64,000 nt of DNA from Scytonema sp035967975 (lineage in GTDB: Bacteria > Cyanobacteriota > Cyanobacteriia > Cyanobacteriales > Nostocaceae). The stretch covers positions 4,097 to 68,096 of the forward strand of contig JAWQFQ010000024.1 of NCBI GenBank assembly GCA_035967975.1, written 5' to 3'. The notes below the pieces were generated by a model. It was given only the letters and a program-made list of their open reading frames with translations, searched no databases and was not told where the DNA came from. Of the stretch, positions 17,604 to 27,669 are shown in pieces. The first letter of the stretch is position 1. Every line of letters begins with the position of its first letter. Position numbers and translations under genes: made by a program.

Positions 17604-20600
17604 ATGAGCAAACACCTTTTCGAGCTACCAGTTCAATTTTCCACGTTAGTCGAACTTCTTTATTGGAGAGCGCAAGAGCAGCCTAAGCAGAAAGCCTATT
17701 CTTTTTTAATTGATGGCGAGGTAGAAAGAGATTACATTACATATGGTGAACTCGATTGTCAGGCTCGAGCAATTGGTGCCTTGCTTCAAAGTTGTGGAGT
17801 CGTCAGTGGAGAGCGTGCTCTGCTGCTCTACCCTCCGGGATTAGAATATATTGCAGCGTTTTTAGGCTGTCTATATGCAGGGGTGGTTGCTGTACCTGCT
17901 TATCCGCCTCGACGCAATCAGCACAATCACAGACTTCAAGCGATCGCCGCAGATGCACAGGCAACTGTAGCACTCACAACCACGAAGATTTTGGTTGAAA
18001 TGGAGCGTCAGTCGATCCAGTCTCCAGAACTCAATGATATACAGTGGCTAACCACTGACAGTATTCCGAGCGGTTCAGAAGAAAGCTGGCAGGAAACTGC
18101 TGTAAATAAAGATACTTTAGCTTTTCTTCAATACACGTCGGGTTCCACGGCGACGCCAAAGGGCGTGATGGTAAGCCATGGTAATATTTTGCATAACGAA
18201 CGCATTATCCAACAAGCCATGCAGCACACGGAGAAAACAATCTTCGTTGGCTGGCTCCCCCTTTTTCATGACATGGGTCTAATTGGAAATATGCTTCAGC
18301 CCCTGTACTTGGGGATTCCGTGCATTCTCATGTCTCCCGTGGCTTTTCTACAAAAACCCAGACGCTGGCTACAAGCTATTTCCCGATACAAAGCAACGAC
18401 AAGCGGTGGTCCCAATTTCGCCTACGACTTGTGTGTCAGCAAGATAACTCCCTCTGAGCGAGCGTCTCTTGACCTGAGCAGTTGGGAGGTGGCTTTTAAC
18501 GGATCTGAGCATATCCGTGCCCAAACCCTTGATCGCTTTGCCACAACCTTTGAGTCTTGTGGGTTTCGCCGCGAAGCTTTTTATTCGTGTTACGGCATGG
18601 CAGAAACAACTCTAATTGTTTCTGGTGGCTTCAAGGCGGCTCCACCCGTGCTTCTGTCTGTTCAACAAGCAGCACTGGCGCAAAATCGGGTTGTTCCCGG
18701 AACTTCAGAGGAGGTAGATGCCCAGACGTTCGTGGGTTGCGGTCAACCCCTGCAAGATATACAGATTGTTATTGCCCATCCTGATACGTCGCTCCGTTGC
18801 GCCCCGGATGAAGTGGGTGAGATTTGGGTAGCGGGTCCTAGTGTGACTGGTGGCTACTGGAACCGAACTGAGCAAACCGAGCAAATTTTCCAAGCATACT
18901 TAACAGAGAGTGGGGTTCATGACAGCGTCTTTGGAGGAGAAGGTCCGTTTTTACGTACCGGAGACCTGGGATTTTTGTGGGAGGGCGAACTGTTTATTAC
19001 TGGTCGCCTTAAAGACTTAATTGTGATTCGAGGTCGCAACCATTATCCGCAAGACATTGAATGGACGGCAGAACAGAGTCACCCCACATTACAACAGGGC
19101 AGTAGTGCAGCATTCTCAATTGAGGTGGCAGGTGTTGAGCGGTTGGTCGTGGTCATAGAAGTGAAGCGCAATTATCTCCGGAACTTAGATATTGATGAGG
19201 TCATTAAAGCCATTCGTCAGGCAGTGGTTGAAGAACACGAGCTACAAGTTTACGGGGTGTTGCTGCTGAAGACTGGGAGTATCCCTAAAACTTCCAGTGG
19301 TAAGATTCAACGATATGCCTGTCGGGCTGGCTTTTTAAATGGAAGTTTGAATGTTGTAGGAAGAAACATCCTTGAAGAGTCCTACACTCCTCCAGGGGAA
19401 AAAACGACCCTCAAGAGCGAAGACCTTTTGGCATTGAAGCCTCAAGAGCGTTATTTAAAACTAGCGTCTTATCTTCAGGAATTGGTAGCTCAGGTTTTTA
19501 AGGTAGCCCCGTTTCAGTTGGACTTACAACAGCCCTTGAGTAGTTTGGGTCTTGACTCTCTGATGGCTATTGAACTTAAAAATAACATCGAAACTGACCT
19601 GGGTGTGGTTTTGCCAATAACAAGTTTTTTACAGGGTGCCAGTATTGACCAGCTTGTGACCAACGTGCTTGCACAAAATAAGGCATCTACCGTTTCCCAA
19701 GAAACGACTCTTGCTTCAAACTCCGAAGCGATCGCAAGCCATTCTCTCTCCTACGGTCAACAAGCAATGTACTTTCTGCACCAGCTGGCACCAGAAAGCC
19801 CAGCCTACAACATTGTAGGTGCAGCCCGTCTTCGGGGTGAAATCAACATTCAGGCATTGGGTCGCGCCTTTCAAAGTCTAGTAGAGCGCCATCCCTCCTT
19901 GCGAACTAGTTTCACCACCATCTTAGGGCAACCCGTTCAGCAGGTTCACAAACACTTAGAAGTTTGTTTCCAGCATAAGGACGTTTCAACCTGGAGCGAG
20001 GCAGTCTTGAACGATCGCCTAGTTGAAGAAACCCATCGTCCCTTTAATCTAGAGCAGAGCCCTTTGCTACGGGTCAGCTTATTTACGCGAACGCCACAGG
20101 AACACACTTTACTGCTAGTTGTGCATCACATTGTCGCCGATTTCTGGTCTGGTGCTGTGTTGATGCAAGAGCTAGGAATACTGTACCAGGCGCATAAAGC
20201 TGGAACCTCAACAACCTTGAGTCCTCTAGCACTGGGGTACACAGATTATGTTCGCACACAAGCAGCAATGCTGGCTTCAAAAGAAGGTGAACAGCTTTGG
20301 GCATACTGGCACAAGCAACTAGCTGGGGAATTGCCAGTGCTGAATTTACCTACTGACCGACCTCGATTACCCATCCAAAGCTATAGAGGAGCCTCGCAGT
20401 CCTTGAAGTTAAGTGCAGACCTAACTCAAAGGCTCAAGACCCTCAGTCACACCCAAAGTGCTACTCTTTACATGACTTTATTGGCAGCATTTCAAGTGTT
20501 GCTCTACCGCTACACGGGTCAAGAAGATTTGCTGGTAGGTTCCCCGACAACTGGTAGAAGTCGCGCTGATTTGACAGGGGTAGTGGGCTATTTTGTCAAC

Positions 20601-23600
20601 CCGGTGGTATGCCGTGCAAATCTTTCCGGTAACCCAAGATTTGTAAACTTTCTTGACCAAGTGCGCTCCACAGTGCTTGATGCTTTAGCTCACCAAGATT
20701 ACCCCTTCGCAAAGTTGGTTGAGCAACTGCAGCCGATTCGAGACCCCAGTCAGTCACCACTGTTCCAAGTAATGTTTGTCTTACAGAAAGCACACCTTTG
20801 CAATCAAGAGGGCTTAGCAGCTTTTGCCCTAGGGGAAAGAGGAGTCAGGATAAAACTAGGGGAGCTTGAATTGGAGTCTCTGAGCTTGGAGAAGCGAATT
20901 GCTCAGTTCGAGCTAACCTTGATGATGGCTGAGTTAGATGGAGCGTTGTCTGCGTCTTGGCAGTATAACACAGACTTGTTCGATTCTGCGACAATTGCTC
21001 GGATGGCAAACCATTTTCAGATTTTGCTTGAAGGTATAGTTGCCGATCCACAGAAGTCGGTTTCAGAACTGCCCCTCCTTACCAACTCCGAACAGCAGCA
21101 ACTACTGTTGAAGTGGAATGCGACTTTTGCAGATTATGGTACCGATTGCTGTCTTCATCAACTATTTGAGGCTCAGGTACACCGGACACCAGACGCAGTG
21201 GCAGTGGTGTTTGAAGAAGAACAACTCACCTACCGAGAACTGAACCAACGAGCAAATCAATTGGCACATCATTTGCAAGCTCTGGGGGTAGAGCCGGAGG
21301 TATTGGTCGGCATTTACCTGGAGCGCTCTTTAGAGATGGTAGTCAGTATCTTGGGGATTCTCAAGGCAGGTGGAGCTTACGTCCCTCTAGATCCCACTTA
21401 TCCTAAAGACCGTTTGGCTTTTATACTGGAGGATACCCAGGTTTCGGTGCTGTTGACTCAAGAGAAGTTTGTTGAGGAATTGCCTGAGCACAAAGCAATT
21501 ATAGTCTGCTTAGACAAGGGCAGTGAGGCTTGCATCCTTGAGAACGCGGACAAACCGGTCAGTCAAGTCACAACTAACAATTTGGCTTATGTCATCTACA
21601 CCTCGGGCTCAACTGGCAAGCCTAAGGGGGTCATGAACACCCACAGAGGAATTTGCAATCGGTTGCTTTGGATGCAAAGTGCTTACCAATTGACAACGGT
21701 AGATCGGGTGTTGCAAAAAACACCTTTTAGCTTTGACGTCTCGATTTGGGAATTCTTTTGGCCACTAATGACTGGGGCGCGTCTGGTGATTGCTCGCCCA
21801 AGAGGTCATCAAGATAGTGCCTATCTTGTTAAGCTCATAGGAGAGCAACAAATTACGACGGTTCATTTTGTCCCCTCTATGCTGCAACTGTTTTTAGAGG
21901 AACCGGGTGTTGAAAGGTGTAACAGTCTCAGGCAGGTTATGTGTAGTGGAGAAGCACTACCTTTTAAACTACAAGAGCAGTTTTTTGCTCGTTTGGATGC
22001 AAAATTGCACAATCTTTACGGACCAACGGAAGCTGCGATCGATGTCACATTTTGGCCTTGTGAGCAACAGAGTCGTGAGTACACTGTCCCCATTGGTCGC
22101 CCCATTGCCAACACCCAGATTTATCTGCTAGATACTCACTTACAGCCACTTCCTATTGGTGTAGCTGGGGAACTGCACATCGGCGGTACAAACCTAGCAC
22201 GCGGTTATCTTCATCAACCAGAACAAACAGCTCTGAAGTTCATTCCCAATCCCTTTAGTAACGAACTGGGAGCACGCTTGTACAAAACTGGTGACTTGGC
22301 TTGCTACCAACCAGACGGCAGCATTAAGTATCTTGGGCGACTTGATCGCCAGGTCAAGCTTCGGGGCTTCCGCATTGAGCTTTCCGAAATTGAGGCGGTG
22401 TTAAGTCAACATCCATCTGTGCAGGAAGTTGTTGTCTTATTGCAAGAAACTAATTGTAATGAAAGGCGAGAATTCACCGAACAGACGAATGGCATCAGCA
22501 GTTTGCGCCGCTTTTTAAAAGGGGAATTAACTGAATTTGAGGTGAAGCCTGCTCTCCAGCGACTCATTGCTTATTGCGTCACCCGTCAGCCAGTACCTAC
22601 CACTATGGAATTGCGCCGCTTTCTCGGGGAGAAACTGCCTGATTACATGATTCCTGCGGTTTTCATAATGCTAGATGCACTTCCGTTGACACCAAATGGA
22701 AAGATAGATCGGCGCTTGCTACCAGATCCCGGTAAAAACAGACCCGAACTGGAAAAAGCATTTGTAGCTCCTAGTAATAACATAGAAAAGGTATTGGCAG
22801 AAGTTTGGAGCCAAGTGCTTGGTATTGACCGGGTAGGAATTCACGACAACTTTTTTGAGTTAGGAGGGGATTCTATCCGTAGCATCCAAGTGGTAGCCAA
22901 AGCCCAAACAAGCGGTTTAGTCTTCTCGCTCCAGCAAATTTTCCAGCATCAAACTATTCACAAACTGGCTCTTGAACTTACTTTTGCTGAACCCAGTTCA
23001 TTCTCAATTGGAAAAACAGAGGTGTTCAGCTTAATATCTGAGGTTGATCGGCAAAAACTACCCAGTGATATAGAAGATGCCTATCCCTTAAGCAGAGTCC
23101 AGGCTGGTGTAATCTTCCATAGCCAGTACAGCCCTAACTCATTGATGTATCATGACGTCTTTCAATACCATCTACGCGTCCGTTTCGATGTTGAGTTATT
23201 GCAAAGGGCTGTGCAGCAGCTTGTTGATCGCCACCCTGTCTTACGTACCTCCTTTGATTTGATCCACTTCACCGAACCCCTGCAACTAGTCCATAAGACG
23301 GTTTGTATCCCTTTGCAGGTGGAGGATTTGCGCTCTTTAGTGCCAAATCAACAAAATGTGGCGATCGCAACCTGGATAGAAGTTGAAAAAAACAGGCGTT
23401 TTGACTTGACCAGACCGCCACTTATCCGCTTTTTCCTTCATCGCCTCACGGATGACACCTTTTATTTAACTTTGAGCTGCCACAACTCTATTCTTGATGG
23501 ATGGAGCAAAGCTTCTTTGCTCACAGAATTGCTACACTCCTATTGTGCTTTTCTGAAGGCAGAGGTCTGTCCCCTAGAGCCACCACCGACAATTTCATAC

Positions 23601-26060
23601 CGGGATTTTGTTGCTTTAGAGCGCATGATACTTGAGTCTCCAGAACATAAGGCTTATTGGGCTCAAAAATTAGAGGGTTCTATCACGACAAAACTGCCGA
23701 GATGGTCTTCTACTCCACCTGTAACAGAGCAGTCCGGAATTGCAGTCCTAGATGTCCCCATTTCCCCGGATGTTTCCAATGGACTCAAGAAACTAGCACG
23801 TAGAGCAGAAGTTCCACTTAAAAACGTTTTGCTTGCTGCACACCTTAAAGTCATGAGTTTGCTGAGCGGTGAAGCAGATGTCCTGACGGGTCTTGAGTCT
23901 AATAGTCGGCTAGAAGAGGCTGATGGAGAAAAGACATTGGGAACCCATACCAACACTGTGCCCCTTCGCGTCAAGTTGACGGTTGGAACTTGGATCGACT
24001 TAGTGCAACAGGCTTTTGCAGCTGAACAAGAGCTATTACCCTTCAGGCGCTATCCCTACTCCGATCTGCAAAAGCTTGGTGGTCGTCAACCCCTACAGCC
24101 CCTTGTTGAGACTGTTTTTAATTATACTCATTTTCATGTTTATCAAAACCTTAGAAATTTGAAAGATGTGGAAATTTTGGGGGGACAGGGTTTTGGAGAA
24201 AGCAACTTCACTCTTAGAGTAGAGTTTAATCGCAATCATGTTTCAGATCGCATACAACTCGACTTAGAATGCAAATTAGCGGACATAGACAGCGCACAAT
24301 TAGAGGCTATTGGTAGCTATTACATCAAAACCTTGACTGCAATGGCGGAAAAACCTTTGGAACGTCATGAAGATAAATGTCTTCTCCCAGTTGCGGAACA
24401 AAACCAGTTACTGGTTGATTGGAATGACACCGCGATTGAATATCGCCAAGACTTGTGTATTCACCAACAGTTTGAGCAGCGGGTGCAACAAACCCCCGAT
24501 GCGATTGCAGTGGTTTTTGAAGATGAGCAACTGAGCTATCAAGAACTGAATTGTCGAGCCAATGCACTTGCACATTACTTACGGCGTATCGGAGTCGGAC
24601 CTGAGGTGTCGGTGGCTATTTGCATGGAACGCTCCCTAGAGATGGTTGTAGGAATTCTTGGCGTTCTCAAGGCAGGTGGAGCTTACGTTCCGTTAGATCC
24701 AGCTTATCCAAAGGCTCACCTCACTTTTGTGCTTGAGGATACTCAGGCACCAGTTCTGCTAACTCAGGCACGGTTAGTCACTGGATTCTCGACTTATGGA
24801 ACTCGGCTTGTATGCTTGGACTCAGAACGTCCTATTATAGCACAAGAAAGTTCAGATAATCCCATTTGTAACACGGCTACAAAAAATCTTGCCTACGTAA
24901 TTTACACCTCAGGCTCTACAGGTCAACCGAAGGGAGTGCAAGTTACCCACCAGAACTTAGTTCACTCCACTCATGCTCGGATAACTTATTATTCAGAGTC
25001 TGTTACCAGTTTCTTATTGCTTCCTTCCTTCGCCTTTGATAGTTCAGTTGCCACCGTTTTCTGGACGCTTTGTCTTGGAGGAACTTTAGTTCTGCTTAAA
25101 GAGGGTTTGCAGAAAGACATTTGGCAGATAGCAAAGCTAATCAAGCAACATCAGATTTCACACTGGTTAAGCGTTCCTTCTCTTTATGCGGCTCTTTTAG
25201 CACACATAGAACCTATTCAACTTGCTTCTTTACGCACCGTCATTGTTGCCGGAGAATCCTGTTCAACTGAGTTAGTTAAACGTCACCAGGAGCTATTACA
25301 GCTTACATCTTTATTCAATGAATATGGTCCAACAGAAGGAACAGTTTGGAGCAGTGTATATGATTGTAAAAACCATGATTTGAAGAATACTGTCCCTATC
25401 GGTCGCCCAATTGCCAACACCCAAATATATTTACTGAATTCTTACGGACAACCCGTACCAATAGGAGTTCCCGGCGAGCTGTATATTGGTGGTCTTGGTG
25501 TGGTTAGAGCATATCTTAACCGACCTGAACTAACTGCTGAAAAGTTTATTCCCAATCCGTTTAGTAAAGAACCAAATACACGCTTATATAAAACAGGAGA
25601 TTTAGCACGTTACACGAGCGATGGCAACATTGAGTTTATTGGGCGCATCGACCATCAAGTCAAGCTTAGGGGATACCGCATCGAACTAACGGCGATTGAA
25701 GCAGTGTTGCGCCAACACCCAATTGTTCAGGAGGCTGTCGTCTCGGTTAGGGAGGATGAGTTGGACAGCCAACGCTTAATTGCCTACGTAGTGCCAGAAG
25801 GCAAACCCGTGCCTAAAACTGAGGAATTGCGAAGTTTTTTGAGGCAAAAGCTACCAAAGTACATGATACCTACTGCTTTTGTGATTTTAAATGCGTTGCC
25901 ATTAACACCAAACGGTAAAGTCAACCGCCAAAACCTCCCAGCCCCTGAGAGAACACAGTCTAGAGATGAAACAATGGCTCAAATTTTAACAAGGCTGGAA
26001 GATCTCTCAGAAGACGAGGTCAGAGCAATTCTTTCTCAAAAGAAGTCAACAGTTAAGTAA
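17604..26060 (+). CDS. FAAL-ACP-C-A-PCP-C-A lipopeptide synthetase (loading and first modules)
   Basis: A 2818-aa starter enzyme. An acyl-AMP ligase (1-575; YTSGSTATPKGV at 177) loads a fatty acid on an ACP (LGLDSLMAIE, Ser about 652). C1 (711-1150) has HHIVADFW at 841. A1 (1170-1700) has SGSTGKPKG and NLYGPTEAAID; my eye-read specificity code DVWHMSLID points to Ser. PCP1 is at 1720-1790 (LGGDSIRS). C2 (1820-2270) has HNSILDG where HHxxxDG is expected, so the catalytic second His is Asn. A2 (2290-2775) gives DSALIAEVW, which I cannot assign. The protein ends after A2 with a helix (ILTRLEDLSEDEV) and has no second PCP; that is the next gene. It starts a collinear operon. Confidence 0.93.
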   Translation: MSKHLFELPVQFSTLVELLYWRAQEQPKQKAYSFLIDGEVERDYITYGELDCQARAIGALLQSCGVVSGERALLLYPPGLEYIAAFLGCLYAGVVAVPAYPPRRNQHNHRLQAIAADAQATVALTTTKILVEMERQSIQSPELNDIQWLTTDSIPSGSEESWQETAVNKDTLAFLQYTSGSTATPKGVMVSHGNILHNERIIQQAMQHTEKTIFVGWLPLFHDMGLIGNMLQPLYLGIPCILMSPVAFLQKPRRWLQAISRYKATTSGGPNFAYDLCVSKITPSERASLDLSSWEVAFNGSEHIRAQTLDRFATTFESCGFRREAFYSCYGMAETTLIVSGGFKAAPPVLLSVQQAALAQNRVVPGTSEEVDAQTFVGCGQPLQDIQIVIAHPDTSLRCAPDEVGEIWVAGPSVTGGYWNRTEQTEQIFQAYLTESGVHDSVFGGEGPFLRTGDLGFLWEGELFITGRLKDLIVIRGRNHYPQDIEWTAEQSHPTLQQGSSAAFSIEVAGVERLVVVIEVKRNYLRNLDIDEVIKAIRQAVVEEHELQVYGVLLLKTGSIPKTSSGKIQRYACRAGFLNGSLNVVGRNILEESYTPPGEKTTLKSEDLLALKPQERYLKLASYLQELVAQVFKVAPFQLDLQQPLSSLGLDSLMAIELKNNIETDLGVVLPITSFLQGASIDQLVTNVLAQNKASTVSQETTLASNSEAIASHSLSYGQQAMYFLHQLAPESPAYNIVGAARLRGEINIQALGRAFQSLVERHPSLRTSFTTILGQPVQQVHKHLEVCFQHKDVSTWSEAVLNDRLVEETHRPFNLEQSPLLRVSLFTRTPQEHTLLLVVHHIVADFWSGAVLMQELGILYQAHKAGTSTTLSPLALGYTDYVRTQAAMLASKEGEQLWAYWHKQLAGELPVLNLPTDRPRLPIQSYRGASQSLKLSADLTQRLKTLSHTQSATLYMTLLAAFQVLLYRYTGQEDLLVGSPTTGRSRADLTGVVGYFVNPVVCRANLSGNPRFVNFLDQVRSTVLDALAHQDYPFAKLVEQLQPIRDPSQSPLFQVMFVLQKAHLCNQEGLAAFALGERGVRIKLGELELESLSLEKRIAQFELTLMMAELDGALSASWQYNTDLFDSATIARMANHFQILLEGIVADPQKSVSELPLLTNSEQQQLLLKWNATFADYGTDCCLHQLFEAQVHRTPDAVAVVFEEEQLTYRELNQRANQLAHHLQALGVEPEVLVGIYLERSLEMVVSILGILKAGGAYVPLDPTYPKDRLAFILEDTQVSVLLTQEKFVEELPEHKAIIVCLDKGSEACILENADKPVSQVTTNNLAYVIYTSGSTGKPKGVMNTHRGICNRLLWMQSAYQLTTVDRVLQKTPFSFDVSIWEFFWPLMTGARLVIARPRGHQDSAYLVKLIGEQQITTVHFVPSMLQLFLEEPGVERCNSLRQVMCSGEALPFKLQEQFFARLDAKLHNLYGPTEAAIDVTFWPCEQQSREYTVPIGRPIANTQIYLLDTHLQPLPIGVAGELHIGGTNLARGYLHQPEQTALKFIPNPFSNELGARLYKTGDLACYQPDGSIKYLGRLDRQVKLRGFRIELSEIEAVLSQHPSVQEVVVLLQETNCNERREFTEQTNGISSLRRFLKGELTEFEVKPALQRLIAYCVTRQPVPTTMELRRFLGEKLPDYMIPAVFIMLDALPLTPNGKIDRRLLPDPGKNRPELEKAFVAPSNNIEKVLAEVWSQVLGIDRVGIHDNFFELGGDSIRSIQVVAKAQTSGLVFSLQQIFQHQTIHKLALELTFAEPSSFSIGKTEVFSLISEVDRQKLPSDIEDAYPLSRVQAGVIFHSQYSPNSLMYHDVFQYHLRVRFDVELLQRAVQQLVDRHPVLRTSFDLIHFTEPLQLVHKTVCIPLQVEDLRSLVPNQQNVAIATWIEVEKNRRFDLTRPPLIRFFLHRLTDDTFYLTLSCHNSILDGWSKASLLTELLHSYCAFLKAEVCPLEPPPTISYRDFVALERMILESPEHKAYWAQKLEGSITTKLPRWSSTPPVTEQSGIAVLDVPISPDVSNGLKKLARRAEVPLKNVLLAAHLKVMSLLSGEADVLTGLESNSRLEEADGEKTLGTHTNTVPLRVKLTVGTWIDLVQQAFAAEQELLPFRRYPYSDLQKLGGRQPLQPLVETVFNYTHFHVYQNLRNLKDVEILGGQGFGESNFTLRVEFNRNHVSDRIQLDLECKLADIDSAQLEAIGSYYIKTLTAMAEKPLERHEDKCLLPVAEQNQLLVDWNDTAIEYRQDLCIHQQFEQRVQQTPDAIAVVFEDEQLSYQELNCRANALAHYLRRIGVGPEVSVAICMERSLEMVVGILGVLKAGGAYVPLDPAYPKAHLTFVLEDTQAPVLLTQARLVTGFSTYGTRLVCLDSERPIIAQESSDNPICNTATKNLAYVIYTSGSTGQPKGVQVTHQNLVHSTHARITYYSESVTSFLLLPSFAFDSSVATVFWTLCLGGTLVLLKEGLQKDIWQIAKLIKQHQISHWLSVPSLYAALLAHIEPIQLASLRTVIVAGESCSTELVKRHQELLQLTSLFNEYGPTEGTVWSSVYDCKNHDLKNTVPIGRPIANTQIYLLNSYGQPVPIGVPGELYIGGLGVVRAYLNRPELTAEKFIPNPFSKEPNTRLYKTGDLARYTSDGNIEFIGRIDHQVKLRGYRIELTAIEAVLRQHPIVQEAVVSVREDELDSQRLIAYVVPEGKPVPKTEELRSFLRQKLPKYMIPTAFVILNALPLTPNGKVNRQNLPAPERTQSRDETMAQILTRLEDLSEDEVRAILSQKKSTVK

Positions 26061-26078
26061 TATAAAAGGGAACGAAAA

Positions 26079-26531
26079 GTGAACGACGATCTCTTAAAAC
26101 GTTTTGCTCAGCTTTCTCCAGAGAAGCAGGAACTTCTGGAAATGCTGATGAAGCAAGAAGCGACAGAACCACAAACTACCTACGTTGCACCCCGCACACC
26201 TGTTGAGAAAATGCTGGCTCATATCTGGGCTCAAGTACTTGGTCTAAAGCAGATAGGTATACACGATAACTTTATAGAATTGGGAGGAGATTCAATTCAA
26301 AGTATTAAAATTGCTGCTAGAGCTATTAAAGCAGGTATCCAATTGAGTATCAATGATATCTTTGATTATCCAACAATTGCGGAGCTAGTAACAGTTGTGG
26401 ATGCAACTTTATTTCATCAGGAGGAAAGCGATCCACAGCCGGAAGAGGTTCCTGTGATACCTATTCAGTCAACGGAGTCAGAAAGTTTTACACCAACAAA
26501 ATTCTCAGACGCCAAGTTGAGTCAGGAATAA
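26079..26531 (+). CDS. Stand-alone peptidyl carrier protein with N-terminal docking helix
   Basis: A 150-aa carrier protein. Residues 1-28 form a helical docking segment (LSPEKQELLEMLMKQE). Residues 40-115 form a PCP domain with the phosphopantetheine Ser in IELGGDSIQS (about residue 71). The acidic tail has no known domain. It lies 18 bases after a synthetase that ends in an A domain with no carrier, so it should be loaded in trans by that A domain. The next gene, a SyrP-like hydroxylase, starts within a few bases or 60 bases downstream. Separating the carrier fits amino acid hydroxylation while bound to it, as known for other free carriers. Confidence 0.9.
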   Translation: MNDDLLKRFAQLSPEKQELLEMLMKQEATEPQTTYVAPRTPVEKMLAHIWAQVLGLKQIGIHDNFIELGGDSIQSIKIAARAIKAGIQLSINDIFDYPTIAELVTVVDATLFHQEESDPQPEEVPVIPIQSTESESFTPTKFSDAKLSQE

Positions 26532-26592
26532 CTCAGTGAGCTTTTCAAAAAACATATTTAAAACCATACCCAAGCAAGAAGGAGCTTCAGCT

Positions 26593-27630
26593 ATGGAAGC
26601 TGAAAATATTAATGCAAAAAAGTTGAGAGATGTAAAACCAACAACTTTTAGGTTGCCCTCTCAGAAGATGGTAGAACTAGACCATCTACAGCCGGGAAAG
26701 GCACTCCCTTTAGTTATACGGGCAACGAGGCAAAAGTTCGATCTCGTTACGTGGTCTCAAAGTAATATAGAATTTATAGAGAGACAGCTTTTAAAATATG
26801 GAGCAATTCTATTCCGAAATTTTGATGTTGACAATCTATTAGTATTTGAAAAGTTTATTCGGGTGATTTCTCCAGAACTTCTAGAATACCGTGAGCGCTC
26901 AACACCACGGACAGATCTCGGCAAAAACATTTACACTTCAACTGAATATCCTGCTCATGAACACATAGCATTTCATAATGAATTCTCATACGCTTACACC
27001 TGGCCAATGAAAATTTGTTTTCACTGCATTCAACCAGCAGTTCAGGGAGGTGAAACTCCTATAGCTGACTGCCGCAAGGTTTTTCAAGTACTTAACCCAA
27101 AAATTAGAGAACAATTTATACAAAAAAAGGTGATGTATGTCCGAAACTACGGTAGTGGTATAGACCTCTCCTGGCAGGAAGCATTTCAAACTAGAGATAA
27201 GTCAATTGTCGAGGAGTATTGCCGTAAAGCTCCAATGGAATTTGAGTGGAAAGATGACAATCGTTTGAAAACTCGTCAGGTGCGTCCAAGTGTTGCTAAG
27301 CATCCGAAGACACAAGAAATGGTTTGGTTTAATCAAGCTCACTTATTTCATCTATCAAATTTGGAATTAGAGGTTTGTGAAGCGCTGCTGACACTGTTTA
27401 AGGAGGAGGCGCTTCCACGTAACGCATATTATGGTGACGGTTCTCCAATAGAAACTTCTGTATTAGATGAAATTCGTGAGGCTTATCATCAAGCATCTGT
27501 CAGCTTTCCTTGGCAGAAAGGAGATATCTTGTTACTCGATAATATGTTAGTGGCACATGGGCGAAAGCCATTTTTGGGGACACGAAAGATTGTGGTGGCT
27601 ATGGGAGAAGCTTTTACACAAGAGCATTAG
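26593..27630 (+). CDS. SyrP/TauD-like Fe(II)/2-oxoglutarate dioxygenase (PCP-bound amino acid hydroxylase)
   Basis: A non-heme iron oxygenase of about 345 aa from ATG 26593, which has AGGAG eight bases upstream; a GTG at 26536 would add 19 residues. The iron triad is His and Glu of FHNEFSYAY (about residue 130) and His of VAHGRKPF (about residue 326). The block GGETPIADCRKVF and the closing Arg in PFLGTRKIV are typical of the clavaminate synthase/SyrP branch. SyrP beta-hydroxylates aspartate on a carrier protein, and such hydroxylases supply beta-hydroxyaspartate iron ligands in siderophores. Placement after the free PCP suggests that carrier's residue is its substrate. The amino acid is not proven. 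Confidence 0.88.
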   Translation: MEAENINAKKLRDVKPTTFRLPSQKMVELDHLQPGKALPLVIRATRQKFDLVTWSQSNIEFIERQLLKYGAILFRNFDVDNLLVFEKFIRVISPELLEYRERSTPRTDLGKNIYTSTEYPAHEHIAFHNEFSYAYTWPMKICFHCIQPAVQGGETPIADCRKVFQVLNPKIREQFIQKKVMYVRNYGSGIDLSWQEAFQTRDKSIVEEYCRKAPMEFEWKDDNRLKTRQVRPSVAKHPKTQEMVWFNQAHLFHLSNLELEVCEALLTLFKEEALPRNAYYGDGSPIETSVLDEIREAYHQASVSFPWQKGDILLLDNMLVAHGRKPFLGTRKIVVAMGEAFTQEH

Positions 27631-27669
27631 CTTCATGGCAAAAAGAGAAATATGGAAAGAAAAAACTAA

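Noticed and set aside
24894..25360. Assigning aspartate to the second A domain because of the neighbouring SyrP-like hydroxylase
   Set aside because: The eye-read code DSALIAEVW does not match the known Asp code (DLTKVGHIG). The substrate is left open.
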